Assembly: GCA_947645535.1 (NCBI GenBank)
Contig: CANSDD010000081.1
Span: forward strand, 1 to 6,091
Source: an uncultured Mycoplasmatota bacterium
Lineage (GTDB): Bacteria; Bacillota_I; Bacilli_A; RF39; UBA660
DNA length: 6,091 nucleotides
Direction: 5' to 3'
How positions within the stretch are numbered: the stretch's first letter is position 1; each line of letters starts with the position of its first letter. The notes under the pieces were generated by a model. That model was not told the DNA's origin. It made no database searches and worked only from the letters and a program-made list of their open reading frames with translations. Made by a program: the position numbers and the translations under genes. Shown one piece after another: positions 1 through 5,966 of this stretch.

Positions 1-433
1 GACTGTTATCTTTATAATCTTCATTATATTCTACTTTTTCATTCTCTTTATAATCATCAGAATATCTACTTTCTTCTTCTACTTTTTCATAATCATTATA
101 GTATCTAGTATTTTCATTTTCTTGATAAAATTCATTTTTGCCTATTTCATCCATAGAATTTTCACTATGTCTTAAGATTTCATCATTGAAGTTTTCATAT
201 CCATTTAAGTTTTCTTGCACCTCTTCATAAAAAATATCTTTTTTTTCTTGTTTTTTACTTTCTTCTTCTCTTAAATTTTTCTTTCTACGAATCGGTTCTG
301 ATGTTATTTTCTTTTTGATTTTGTCTGTTATACCAGGGAATAAAGTCTTTTGCTCTTCATATATGCTTTCAGCCACTTCAAAAGCATTATCAAAAACATA
401 TTCACTTTCATATTTTTCATTATCTCGCTTCAT
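1..433 (-). CDS. Charged, repeat-containing protein of unknown function (3' end outside window)
   Basis: An open reading frame of 144 codons starts with ATG at 433 and runs off the left edge without a stop, so only the N-terminal part is visible. The start is supported by an AAAGGAAG ribosome binding site about 8 bases upstream and by a good promoter just beyond it. The protein begins MKRDNEKYESEYVFDNAFEV. Residues about 38-66 are rich in Lys and Arg (basic patch IKKKITSEPIRRKKN). From about 67 onward it is rich in Glu, Asp, Asn and Tyr. Residues about 111-144 form imperfect 12-residue units (YNDYEKVEEESR, YSDDYKENEKVE, then YNEDYKDNS) that continue past the edge. There is no signal peptide or membrane segment in the visible part, and the composition suggests a disordered, hydrophilic protein. 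I recognise no family. The gene follows spo0A but has its own promoter, so a sporulation role cannot be assumed. Confidence 0.75.
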   Translation of the reverse strand, partial: MKRDNEKYESEYVFDNAFEVAESIYEEQKTLFPGITDKIKKKITSEPIRRKKNLREEESKKQEKKDIFYEEVQENLNGYENFNDEILRHSENSMDEIGKNEFYQENENTRYYNDYEKVEEESRYSDDYKENEKVEYNEDYKDNS

Positions 434-456
434 ATTATACACTTCCTTTATTTTAG

Positions 457-485
457 ATTATACCAAAAATGAAAGAATATGTATA
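457..485 (-). promoter_or_regulatory. SigmaA-type promoter with extended -10, for the 1-433 gene
   Basis: On the minus strand a TATACA -35 element (480-485) is followed by a 17-bp spacer and a perfect TATAAT -10 (457-462). The -10 is preceded by TGG, giving the extended TGnTATAAT form. The -35 matches four of six consensus positions. Transcription would begin near 450, leaving a leader of roughly 17 nt that holds the ribosome binding site. The whole element sits in the 56-bp gap after spo0A, with the -35 starting only a few bases beyond the spo0A stop codon. Confidence 0.7.
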
Positions 486-489
486 TAAT

Positions 490-1257
490 TTAACAACCAA
501 CTTTATGAAAATCTAGTCGTAATTTATCAGCGATTGTTACAATAAACTCAGAATTAGTAGGTTTTGCTTTATCAATATCAACACTATGCCCAAATATTTC
601 TTCCATCAATGTCCAATTACCTCTATTCCAACTTACTTCTATAGCATGTCTTATAGCTCTTTCTACTCTAGAAACAGTTGTATCAAACTTACTCGCTAAT
701 TCAGGATATAATTCTTTTGTGATTCCTCCTATAGTTTCTGGACGTTCAAAGATAATTCCAATTCCTTCTCTAATATATTGATATCCTTTTATATGTGAAG
801 GTATTCCAAGTTCATGTAGCATTTTTGTAATTGATACTTGTAAATTATTATAATAAAAATCAATGTTTTTAGAATCCTCTTTTTTCTTATTGATATCTAA
901 AATACGTTTTTCTAAATCTGGCAATTCAAATGGTTTTAATATAAAGTAATTAACTCCATATTCTGATACTTCACGAATCACTTCACTTGCATTATAACTC
1001 GTTGCTACAATCACTTTTTTATTGATTCCTCGCTGTTTCATTTCTTCAAGTACATATAATCCATCCTTTTTAGGCATAATTAAATCAAGTATAATTGCAT
1101 CATAATGATCTTTTTCCTTATCAATTAATTCTATTCCTTCTAATCCATCATATGCTTCATAATCTATACTGATTATTTCATGGTTTTTGAAATATTCTTT
1201 CACCATTCCTACTAAATTTTTGTTATCATCTACCATTAAAACTTTTATTTTTTCCAT
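490..1257 (-). CDS. spo0A: Spo0A, master response regulator of sporulation
   Basis: This 255-residue protein (B. subtilis Spo0A has 267) is the transcription factor that commits spore-formers to sporulation once a phosphorelay or a kinase phosphorylates it. Residues 1-120 form a receiver domain with the acidic pair D10/D11, phosphoacceptor D58, T86 and K108. A linker leads to the Spo0A C-terminal DNA-binding domain (about 137-255). The recognition-helix region TTVSRVERAIRHAIEVSW and the C-terminal KPTNSEF and ADKLRL motifs are nearly diagnostic of the family. ATG at 1257 is the only sensible start: it opens the receiver fold directly (MEKIKVLMVDD) and has a GAAGGGAAG ribosome binding site upstream. 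The gene has its own promoter and a Spo0A box upstream, implying autoregulation. No terminator is visible after its stop. The usual upstream neighbour in Bacillus and Clostridium, spoIVB, is absent; tpiA is there instead. Confidence 0.97.
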   Translation of the reverse strand: MEKIKVLMVDDNKNLVGMVKEYFKNHEIISIDYEAYDGLEGIELIDKEKDHYDAIILDLIMPKKDGLYVLEEMKQRGINKKVIVATSYNASEVIREVSEYGVNYFILKPFELPDLEKRILDINKKKEDSKNIDFYYNNLQVSITKMLHELGIPSHIKGYQYIREGIGIIFERPETIGGITKELYPELASKFDTTVSRVERAIRHAIEVSWNRGNWTLMEEIFGHSVDIDKAKPTNSEFIVTIADKLRLDFHKVGC

Positions 1258-1288
1258 CTTTAATCTTCCCTTCTTTTCTTATATTTTT

Positions 1289-1318
1289 ATTATACATCTT
1301 CTTTCATTTTTTTGACTA
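1289..1318 (-). promoter_or_regulatory. Predicted sigmaA-type promoter of spo0A
   Basis: On the minus strand a TAGTCA -35 (1313-1318, four of six consensus positions) is followed by an 18-bp A-rich spacer and a perfect TATAAT -10 (1289-1294). Transcription would start near 1282, giving a leader of about 25 nt that contains the spo0A ribosome binding site. The -35 overlaps the left arm of an inverted repeat (1315-1336). A Spo0A box lies near position -60. In B. subtilis a sigmaH promoter also serves spo0A; I see no convincing sigmaH element here. Confidence 0.6.
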
Positions 1319-1336
1319 GAGCGAAAAAGTTCTAGT
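1315..1336. repeat. Inverted repeat ACTAGA-N10-TCTAGT upstream of spo0A
   Basis: Two perfect 6-bp arms (1315-1320 and 1331-1336) flank a 10-bp A-rich centre. The left arm overlaps the predicted spo0A -35 element. The repeat lies upstream of the predicted transcription start, so if functional it would act as a double-stranded operator rather than an RNA hairpin. Arm centres are about 16 bp apart. The protein that might bind is unknown, and a 6-bp repeat in AT-rich DNA can arise by chance. Confidence 0.4.
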
Positions 1337-1338
1337 TT

Positions 1339-1345
1339 TGTCGAA
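1339..1345 (+). promoter_or_regulatory. Spo0A box (0A box) upstream of spo0A
   Basis: The heptamer TGTCGAA matches the Spo0A consensus TGNCGAA exactly, and its flanks (TTT before, AAT after) match the extended consensus TTTTGTCGAAAA. It reads on the plus strand and sits about 60 bp upstream of the predicted spo0A transcription start, where activating boxes can lie. A second CGAAAA core occurs exactly 20 bp away (1322-1327), although the rest of that copy is degenerate. Autoregulation of spo0A is known in B. subtilis; its operation here is inferred from the site alone. Confidence 0.65.
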
Positions 1346-1380
1346 AATAATAAAGAAGTTACTATTTTACAGCAACTTCT
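1344..1380 (-). terminator. Rho-independent terminator at the end of tpiA
   Basis: On the minus strand AGAAGTT (1374-1380) pairs perfectly with AACTTCT (1354-1360). Four more inner pairs, two of them G-U, extend the stem to 11 bp around a UAAAA loop. A U-rich tract (TTATTATTTT, 1344-1353) follows at once. The left arm uses codons at the very end of tpiA and the stop codon lies within the hairpin. It would end the pgk-tpiA operon before the spo0A promoter. The stem is AT-rich, so its strength is uncertain. Confidence 0.65.
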
Positions 1381-2093
1381 ATAATTTTTAAAAATGATTT
1401 AGGATTTGTTGAAGCTCCTCCGACTAAAAATCCTGAAACATTTGGTATTTGGTTTAAATCTTCTATATTTCTTTCACTTACACTTCCACCATATAATACT
1501 GGAATATCATCATAATTAAAATATTCTGACACAATTCCTTTTATATATCCTATAGTATCTTCTATGTCTTTTTTGGCTGGCAATACATTTGTACCAATAG
1601 ACCATACTGGTTCATATGCAATTATCACATGATCCCAATCATTGCCTTCTAAATTACGTAAATCATTTAACAATTGTCTTTTTAACACACGTGCAGTTTT
1701 TAACAAATTTTTTTCTTCCAAAGTCTCACCAACACATAAAACTACTTCTAATCCATACTTTAAAGCACTAACTATTTTTTTGTTAATATCTTGATCTGAT
1801 TCTCTAAAATATCCTCTTCTTTCACTATGCCCAACTAACGCATAATGAACTCCCATAGATGCTAATTGACTAGCTGATACTTCTCCAGTATATGGTCCAC
1901 TATCTCTAAAAAAAATATTTTGAGCACCCACACTATAAGATTGTTTTAAAAAATATGGAATATAAATACTACTTGGGCAGATGACAACCCTTTCTGATAA
2001 TTTAATTCCTTGTAAATCTTTTAAATAATTACTTATGTCTTCAGCCATCATGTTCATTTTCATATTTCCAATTACTAATTTTCTATTTTCCAT
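1362..2093 (-). CDS. tpiA: Triosephosphate isomerase
   Basis: This cytosolic TIM-barrel enzyme of 243 residues (family about 250) interconverts dihydroxyacetone phosphate and glyceraldehyde 3-phosphate in glycolysis and gluconeogenesis. Active-site residues are present: N10 and K12 in GNMKMN, H89 in VGHSERR, and E161 in the signature AYEPVWSIGT. The phosphate-binding loops appear as LYGGSV (about 200-205) and LVGGAS. The tryptophan of the common GNWKMN motif is replaced by Met (M11), and the loop-6 Ala after EPVW is Ser; neither removes a catalytic residue. ATG at 2093 is preceded by AGAGGGG five bases upstream. The start overlaps the end of the upstream glycosyltransferase by 11 bp, suggesting translational coupling. 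It is the last gene of the operon and its 3' end forms part of a terminator. Confidence 0.97.
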   Translation of the reverse strand: MENRKLVIGNMKMNMMAEDISNYLKDLQGIKLSERVVICPSSIYIPYFLKQSYSVGAQNIFFRDSGPYTGEVSASQLASMGVHYALVGHSERRGYFRESDQDINKKIVSALKYGLEVVLCVGETLEEKNLLKTARVLKRQLLNDLRNLEGNDWDHVIIAYEPVWSIGTNVLPAKKDIEDTIGYIKGIVSEYFNYDDIPVLYGGSVSERNIEDLNQIPNVSGFLVGGASTNPKSFLKIIEVAVK

Positions 2094-3321
2094 GCAATCC
2101 CCTCTTTATAACTTCTTCAATTGTTCCGACTAGTATATCTTTATTTCCGTTATTGGTTTCTATCGCTATTTTATAGACATCTAAAACTCTTTCAGCAAAA
2201 TATTTAGAAGAATGTACATCTGCGCTCACTCTTGCTTGTTTTTTGATTTTAGAATATTCTTTTGGATTTTCTATTAAATAATAGACATGTTTAATATATT
2301 CTTTTAAATCTTTAAATAAGTAACCATTTAAATCATTTACAACTGTTAAACGAAAACTATCATCATCTATAGCAAGTACAGGAAGTGATGCAGCCATTGC
2401 TTCAATGACCGTTAAACCTTGTGTTTCTGTTTGTGATGCTGTAGCAAATACATCTGCTACACCATAATATATTGGAATATCATCGTATGGTACTTTTCCA
2501 GTAAAAATCACATTATTTTCTAACTTATAATTAGAAACCATCTTTTTAAAATATTCCATATCAGGCCCATCCCCAACAATCATTAATTTTACATTTTTGT
2601 ATCTTTTTATTATTTCTTTTTGCCCATCAATTAGGACATCCACACTTTTTTCTTTTCCTAGTCTCCCTACAAATAATATCACAAAATCTTCATTTTGAAT
2701 AGATAAAATCCTCTTTAAATCAGAAATTTGACTCTTTTTTAGCTTTTCTTTGTAAAATCGATCTATTTCAATGCCTGTTGGTATAATATGTATATTTCGA
2801 TCCACTTTATATTTATTTTTAAATAAATCGTATGCCTTTTTAGTTGGTACAATAAGTTCTGTTGCTGTTTTATCACAATAAAATTTAGTTAAATATTCCA
2901 CGATTTTTTTACTAGTTCCATTAAAATAGCCTTTGGTAATATAGTGAACATAATCTTCATACATGGTGTGATATGTATGAACAAGTGGAATATGAAATTG
3001 TTTTGCAATTAGCCTAGCAAATGTTCCTACCCCAAATTCAGTCTGAGAATGTATCACATCTAAATTCCAATTTTTAATTTTATTGATTACTCTAATTGGA
3101 TAAATACCTGTAAGTCTATAATCATATATTCCAATCGGAATACCAGGAAGCCTAATAATTTTATCATCATCTTCATATTTATAAGACATGTTTTCGTTAT
3201 TAACCGTTACAATAAATACTTCATGGCCTAATTTTTCAAGGGCACCTTTAAGCATTACAATACTTGTTGAAACACCATTGATATATGGTGGATAAGTATC
3301 TGTAAAGATTCCAACTCTCAT
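2083..3321 (-). CDS. GT4 glycosyltransferase, probably diacylglycerol glucosyltransferase-like
   Basis: This 412-residue retaining glycosyltransferase has the GT-B fold. The N-terminal acceptor domain opens with MRVGIFTDTYPPYINGVSTS and carries HSQTEFGVG (91-99) and HTYHTMYEDYVHY (115-127). The C-terminal donor domain carries GRLGKEK (219-225, with R220 and K225 placed to bind nucleotide-sugar phosphates), VGDGP (249-253), and the E-X7-E motif at E299 and E307. The N-terminal and HTYHT motifs resemble monoglucosyldiacylglycerol synthases of Acholeplasma and streptococci, which make membrane glycolipids and lipoteichoic-acid anchors on the inner membrane face. Substrate specificity is inferred; another lipid or polysaccharide acceptor is possible. 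An in-frame ATG at 3396 would add 25 residues lying inside the preceding membrane-protein gene. ATG at 3321 is preferred because it opens the conserved fold and has an AAAGGAG site upstream. It starts 2 bp after the membrane-protein gene ends. Confidence 0.9.
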   Translation of the reverse strand: MRVGIFTDTYPPYINGVSTSIVMLKGALEKLGHEVFIVTVNNENMSYKYEDDDKIIRLPGIPIGIYDYRLTGIYPIRVINKIKNWNLDVIHSQTEFGVGTFARLIAKQFHIPLVHTYHTMYEDYVHYITKGYFNGTSKKIVEYLTKFYCDKTATELIVPTKKAYDLFKNKYKVDRNIHIIPTGIEIDRFYKEKLKKSQISDLKRILSIQNEDFVILFVGRLGKEKSVDVLIDGQKEIIKRYKNVKLMIVGDGPDMEYFKKMVSNYKLENNVIFTGKVPYDDIPIYYGVADVFATASQTETQGLTVIEAMAASLPVLAIDDDSFRLTVVNDLNGYLFKDLKEYIKHVYYLIENPKEYSKIKKQARVSADVHSSKYFAERVLDVYKIAIETNNGNKDILVGTIEEVIKRGLHGK

Positions 3322-3323
3322 AA

Positions 3324-4334
3324 TTATCGCTTCTCCTTTATATTGATAGCAATTGCTCCTACAATAATTCCAAAATAATAAGTAATAAATCTCCAAATTA
3401 ACATAATTGCTTTTAACGTACTTCCAGTTATAAAATTACCATAAAAAGTTAAAAAACTATATTCTAATCCACCTGTTCCTCCTGGTATTGGAACAAAAGA
3501 TCCTATTAGCATAACATAAGCTGATGTGATAAGAGCATATCCGCCAGTTACACTTGTATAGTCTCCTAAACCAAATAATATTACCATGGGAATTAGATAT
3601 AAACTCATAAGGGCAACTAAATTTAAAAAAATCAAATAAATAAAATGCTTTTTATCTTTCATCAAGATAGCTGCTCCAACATGAAAACGACTAATATATT
3701 CTTTCCATTTTTGACTTGTTTTTTCAGAATCTTTAATGATTTTTAATTTTCCTAAAAAATAAATTAATTTTTTGGCAATAAATAAATTTATTTTTTTAGC
3801 AAATGCCACTATAAATAATATAGCAATTACTAATGCATTGATTAAAAAACCAAGTGTAACTAATTGTTTTAAAAGCCCAACTTCAGGAAAAATAGTTAAA
3901 AAATGATTGGAAATAATCGCAAAAATACCAAGTATAACAAGAGCAATTTGATAAACAATAAAATCTTGTATAATAATATTTGTTCCATCAGTTAAAGAAA
4001 TTCCTTCTTGTTTTAATGAATATACTTGAAAAGGTTGGCCGCCACTTGCAAATGGAGTTATTCCATTAAAAAATTGTGTTAGTAGTATATTCCTAAAGGC
4101 CTGGGTAATTCTATAATCTTTTTTAAAATGCCTAGCAGTATGATATAAAACCATTGATTTCATATACCAATAACTTACTAGTAAGAAGATAGCTATCAAA
4201 AGCCATCCAATATTGACTCTAAGAATCTCATTTACAATATCTATAAAATCGTCTTTAAGAGCGAAATAAAGTACTGCTATAGTTACTATAATAAGTAATA
4301 AAATACTTAATTTATTTTTTAACTTTTGGTTCAT
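3324..4334 (-). CDS. LPG_synthase_TM / UPF0104-type multi-spanning membrane protein (putative lipid flippase-like)
   Basis: A 336-residue integral membrane protein with about seven hydrophobic segments, near residues 8-25, 42-60, 117-142, 157-179, 232-255, 263-282 and 311-331. Family hallmarks are the motif TQFFNGITPFASGGQPFQVY (86-105) and the late loop VPIPGGTGGLE (281-291), both typical of the transmembrane domain shared by YbhN, AglD and the N-terminal flippase half of MprF. The soluble lysyl-transferase half of MprF is absent, so it is not a lysyl-phosphatidylglycerol synthase. Stand-alone members are often annotated as flippases, but for this protein transport is only inferred. It sits 17 bp after pgk and 2 bp before a glycolipid-type glycosyltransferase, which makes handling of the glycosyltransferase product across the membrane a reasonable guess. 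ATG at 4334 has AAAAAGGA seven bases upstream. Confidence 0.88.
   Translation of the reverse strand: MNQKLKNKLSILLLIIVTIAVLYFALKDDFIDIVNEILRVNIGWLLIAIFLLVSYWYMKSMVLYHTARHFKKDYRITQAFRNILLTQFFNGITPFASGGQPFQVYSLKQEGISLTDGTNIIIQDFIVYQIALVILGIFAIISNHFLTIFPEVGLLKQLVTLGFLINALVIAILFIVAFAKKINLFIAKKLIYFLGKLKIIKDSEKTSQKWKEYISRFHVGAAILMKDKKHFIYLIFLNLVALMSLYLIPMVILFGLGDYTSVTGGYALITSAYVMLIGSFVPIPGGTGGLEYSFLTFYGNFITGSTLKAIMLIWRFITYYFGIIVGAIAINIKEKR
3333..3339 (-). promoter_or_regulatory. Ribosome binding site fixing the glycosyltransferase start
   Basis: AAAGGAG on the minus strand lies 11 bases before ATG at 3321. It is embedded in the last codons of the preceding membrane-protein gene, where it encodes part of the KEKR tail. 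It supports 3321 rather than the upstream in-frame ATG at 3396 and implies that the two genes are translated in tandem. Confidence 0.7.
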
Positions 4335-4351
4335 AACATCATCCTTTTTTG

Positions 4352-5539
4352 CTAATTTGTAGAGTCTGTAATAATGCTTATACCAGGTAATTCTTTTCCT
4401 TCTAACATTTCTAGTGAAGCTCCTCCTCCAGTTGAAATATGAGAAAAAGAATCTTTAAATCCAAAATTAATTGCTGCACTAGCAGTATCTCCTCCACCTA
4501 AAATGGTTGTATTCTTGTTATTTTTCAACAATTCACATATTTTTTTTGTTCCTTTTCCAAAAGGTGGCTGTTCAAAAACTCCAACTGGGCCATTCCAAAT
4601 AATAGTCTTACTAAGCTCTATATACTTATTAAATAAATGTGTTGTTGCTGGCCCAATATCAACACCTATTTGATCAGGCCCAATATGCTCTATTGGTTCT
4701 ATTAATCCTTCATTACTTTCTAAATAGAGAGTACATACAGAATCTACTGGTAATATTATTTTATCACAATAAGAGGCCAAAATTTCATTACAAAATTGTA
4801 AGTTTTCTTCATCTAATAAAGATGACCCAATTTCATATCCTTTTGCTTTTAAAAAAGTATATGCCATACCTCCACCAATCAAAATAAAATCAGCTTTATG
4901 AACCAAATGTTTTATTACACCTATCTTATCACTTACTTTAGAGCCTCCTAAAATAACAGTAAACGGTTTTTCTGGATCTTCCATAGCTGGAGTCAAATAT
5001 TTTAATTCTTTTTCTATTAAAAAACCAATTCCATTTGGAAGCTTAGAAGCAATTCCAACATTAGAAGCATGACTTCTATGACTTGTTCCAAAAGCATCAT
5101 TGATATAAATATCTCCTAAACTAGCCCAATATTTCCCTAATGCTTCATCATTGGAACTTTCTTTTTTTCCATCTAAGTCTTCAAAACGAGTATTTTCTAA
5201 AAGAATAACATCGCCATTTTGCATATTACCAATCGTTTTTTCTACCTCTTCTCCTCTTGTATAAGGAATAAATAAAACATCTTTTTCTAATAATTCACTT
5301 AATCTAGTAGCTACTGGTGCAAGTGTTTTAGATGCTTTATCCTCTTCTGTTTTTATTCTACCCAAATGTGATAATAATATTACTTTCGCATTCTTTTCTA
5401 TTGCATATTTAATTGTTTCTAAACTTTCTTTAATTCTATTATCATCAGTAATTTGTCCATTTTTAATTGGAACATTAAAATCTACTCTTATTATTACTTT
5501 TTTATTATTTAAATCATAATCACGTATTGTTTTTTTCAT
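4352..5539 (-). CDS. pgk: Phosphoglycerate kinase
   Basis: This cytosolic glycolytic enzyme transfers phosphate from 1,3-bisphosphoglycerate to ADP, giving ATP and 3-phosphoglycerate. It is full length (395 residues) with both lobes. The N-terminal substrate lobe carries RVDFNVP (18-24), the catalytic Arg at R35 in TDDNRI, SHLGR (57-61), LENTRFED (114-121) and NDAFGTSHR (147-155 region). The C-terminal nucleotide lobe carries GGSKVSDKI (198-206, with K201), WNGPVGVFE (315-323), GGGDTA (348-353) and STGGGASLEML (369-379). The usual SHLGRP is SHLGRI here, a mild change. ATG at 5539 has an AAAAAGGGG site nine bases upstream. It lies 25 bp after the pilin-like gene with no terminator between, and 17 bp before the membrane-protein gene. 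gap, pgm and eno, common pgk neighbours, are not in this window. Confidence 0.98.
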   Translation of the reverse strand: MKKTIRDYDLNNKKVIIRVDFNVPIKNGQITDDNRIKESLETIKYAIEKNAKVILLSHLGRIKTEEDKASKTLAPVATRLSELLEKDVLFIPYTRGEEVEKTIGNMQNGDVILLENTRFEDLDGKKESSNDEALGKYWASLGDIYINDAFGTSHRSHASNVGIASKLPNGIGFLIEKELKYLTPAMEDPEKPFTVILGGSKVSDKIGVIKHLVHKADFILIGGGMAYTFLKAKGYEIGSSLLDEENLQFCNEILASYCDKIILPVDSVCTLYLESNEGLIEPIEHIGPDQIGVDIGPATTHLFNKYIELSKTIIWNGPVGVFEQPPFGKGTKKICELLKNNKNTTILGGGDTASAAINFGFKDSFSHISTGGGASLEMLEGKELPGISIITDSTN

Positions 5540-5564
5540 TTTTCTATACCCCTTTTTCCTTTTT

Positions 5565-5936
5565 TTAATTCGCTATATATTCACAACTAAAATTTCCATC
5601 TGAATTTTTTGTTATTTTTACTATATCAGTTCCTTTTATTTTTTCGTCAGTTTTAGGATTTACTGCTGTACTTTTTACATAGCTATTATCCAATAATATT
5701 TGCATAGAAATTTGATATGAATTTCCTATATTATTCAAATTTGGATAAGAATTTATATTTAATTCTGCATATGTTTCAGTAGATAAACATAAATCTTTTA
5801 TAAAACGATCATATTCATTTACATCATTCTTTTTTAATATTCCAACTACTGCTGGTACAGCAAAAACTAATATGATTGCTATAATTGTTATAACTCCAAT
5901 AATCTCTACAAGTGTAAACCCTTTATTTTTTTTCAT
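5565..5936 (-). CDS. Type IV pilin-like / pseudopilin protein
   Basis: A small 123-residue protein with a class III (prepilin) leader: MKKNKG followed by FTLVE, with predicted prepilin-peptidase cleavage after G6. The mature protein would have Glu at position 5 and Pro at position 22, the hallmarks of type IV pilins and pseudopilins. Residues about 7-34 form the hydrophobic helix that anchors in the membrane and packs the filament core. The remaining globular part is short, with Cys at 50 and 118 that could form a disulfide. It resembles minor pilins, ComGC-like competence pseudopilins or type II secretion pseudopilins; which one cannot be told. No prepilin peptidase, assembly ATPase or PilC-like protein lies in the window. 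ATG at 5936 has AGGTGATG upstream. It appears to be the first gene of the operon that continues into pgk. Confidence 0.88.
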   Translation of the reverse strand: MKKNKGFTLVEIIGVITIIAIILVFAVPAVVGILKKNDVNEYDRFIKDLCLSTETYAELNINSYPNLNNIGNSYQISMQILLDNSYVKSTAVNPKTDEKIKGTDIVKITKNSDGNFSCEYIAN

Positions 5937-5966
5937 ATTTTCATCACCTATCTTTATCCTAATATT

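Noticed and set aside
10..90. CRISPR-like spaced repeats
   Set aside because: The repeats are short (10-14 bp), imperfect, in multiples of 12 bp and in frame with an open coding sequence, so they are protein repeats.
1289..1345. SigmaH promoter for spo0A, as in B. subtilis
   Set aside because: I found no pair resembling the sigmaH -35 (AGGAnnT) and -10 (GAAT) elements at suitable spacing; a sigmaA-type match fits better.
3322..3396. 25-residue N-terminal extension of the glycosyltransferase starting at ATG 3396
   Set aside because: It overlaps the end of the membrane-protein gene, has no family resemblance, and the start at 3321 opens the conserved fold with its own AAAGGAG site.
3324..4334. 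MprF (lysyl-phosphatidylglycerol synthase)
   Set aside because: Only the membrane domain is present. At 336 residues it lacks the cytoplasmic aminoacyl-transfer domain of MprF.
4639..4887. Plus-strand open frame of 82 codons rich in Leu, His and Tyr
   Set aside because: It lies wholly antisense to the conserved C-terminal half of pgk, has no convincing ribosome binding site, and its composition is what the reverse complement of AT-rich coding DNA gives.
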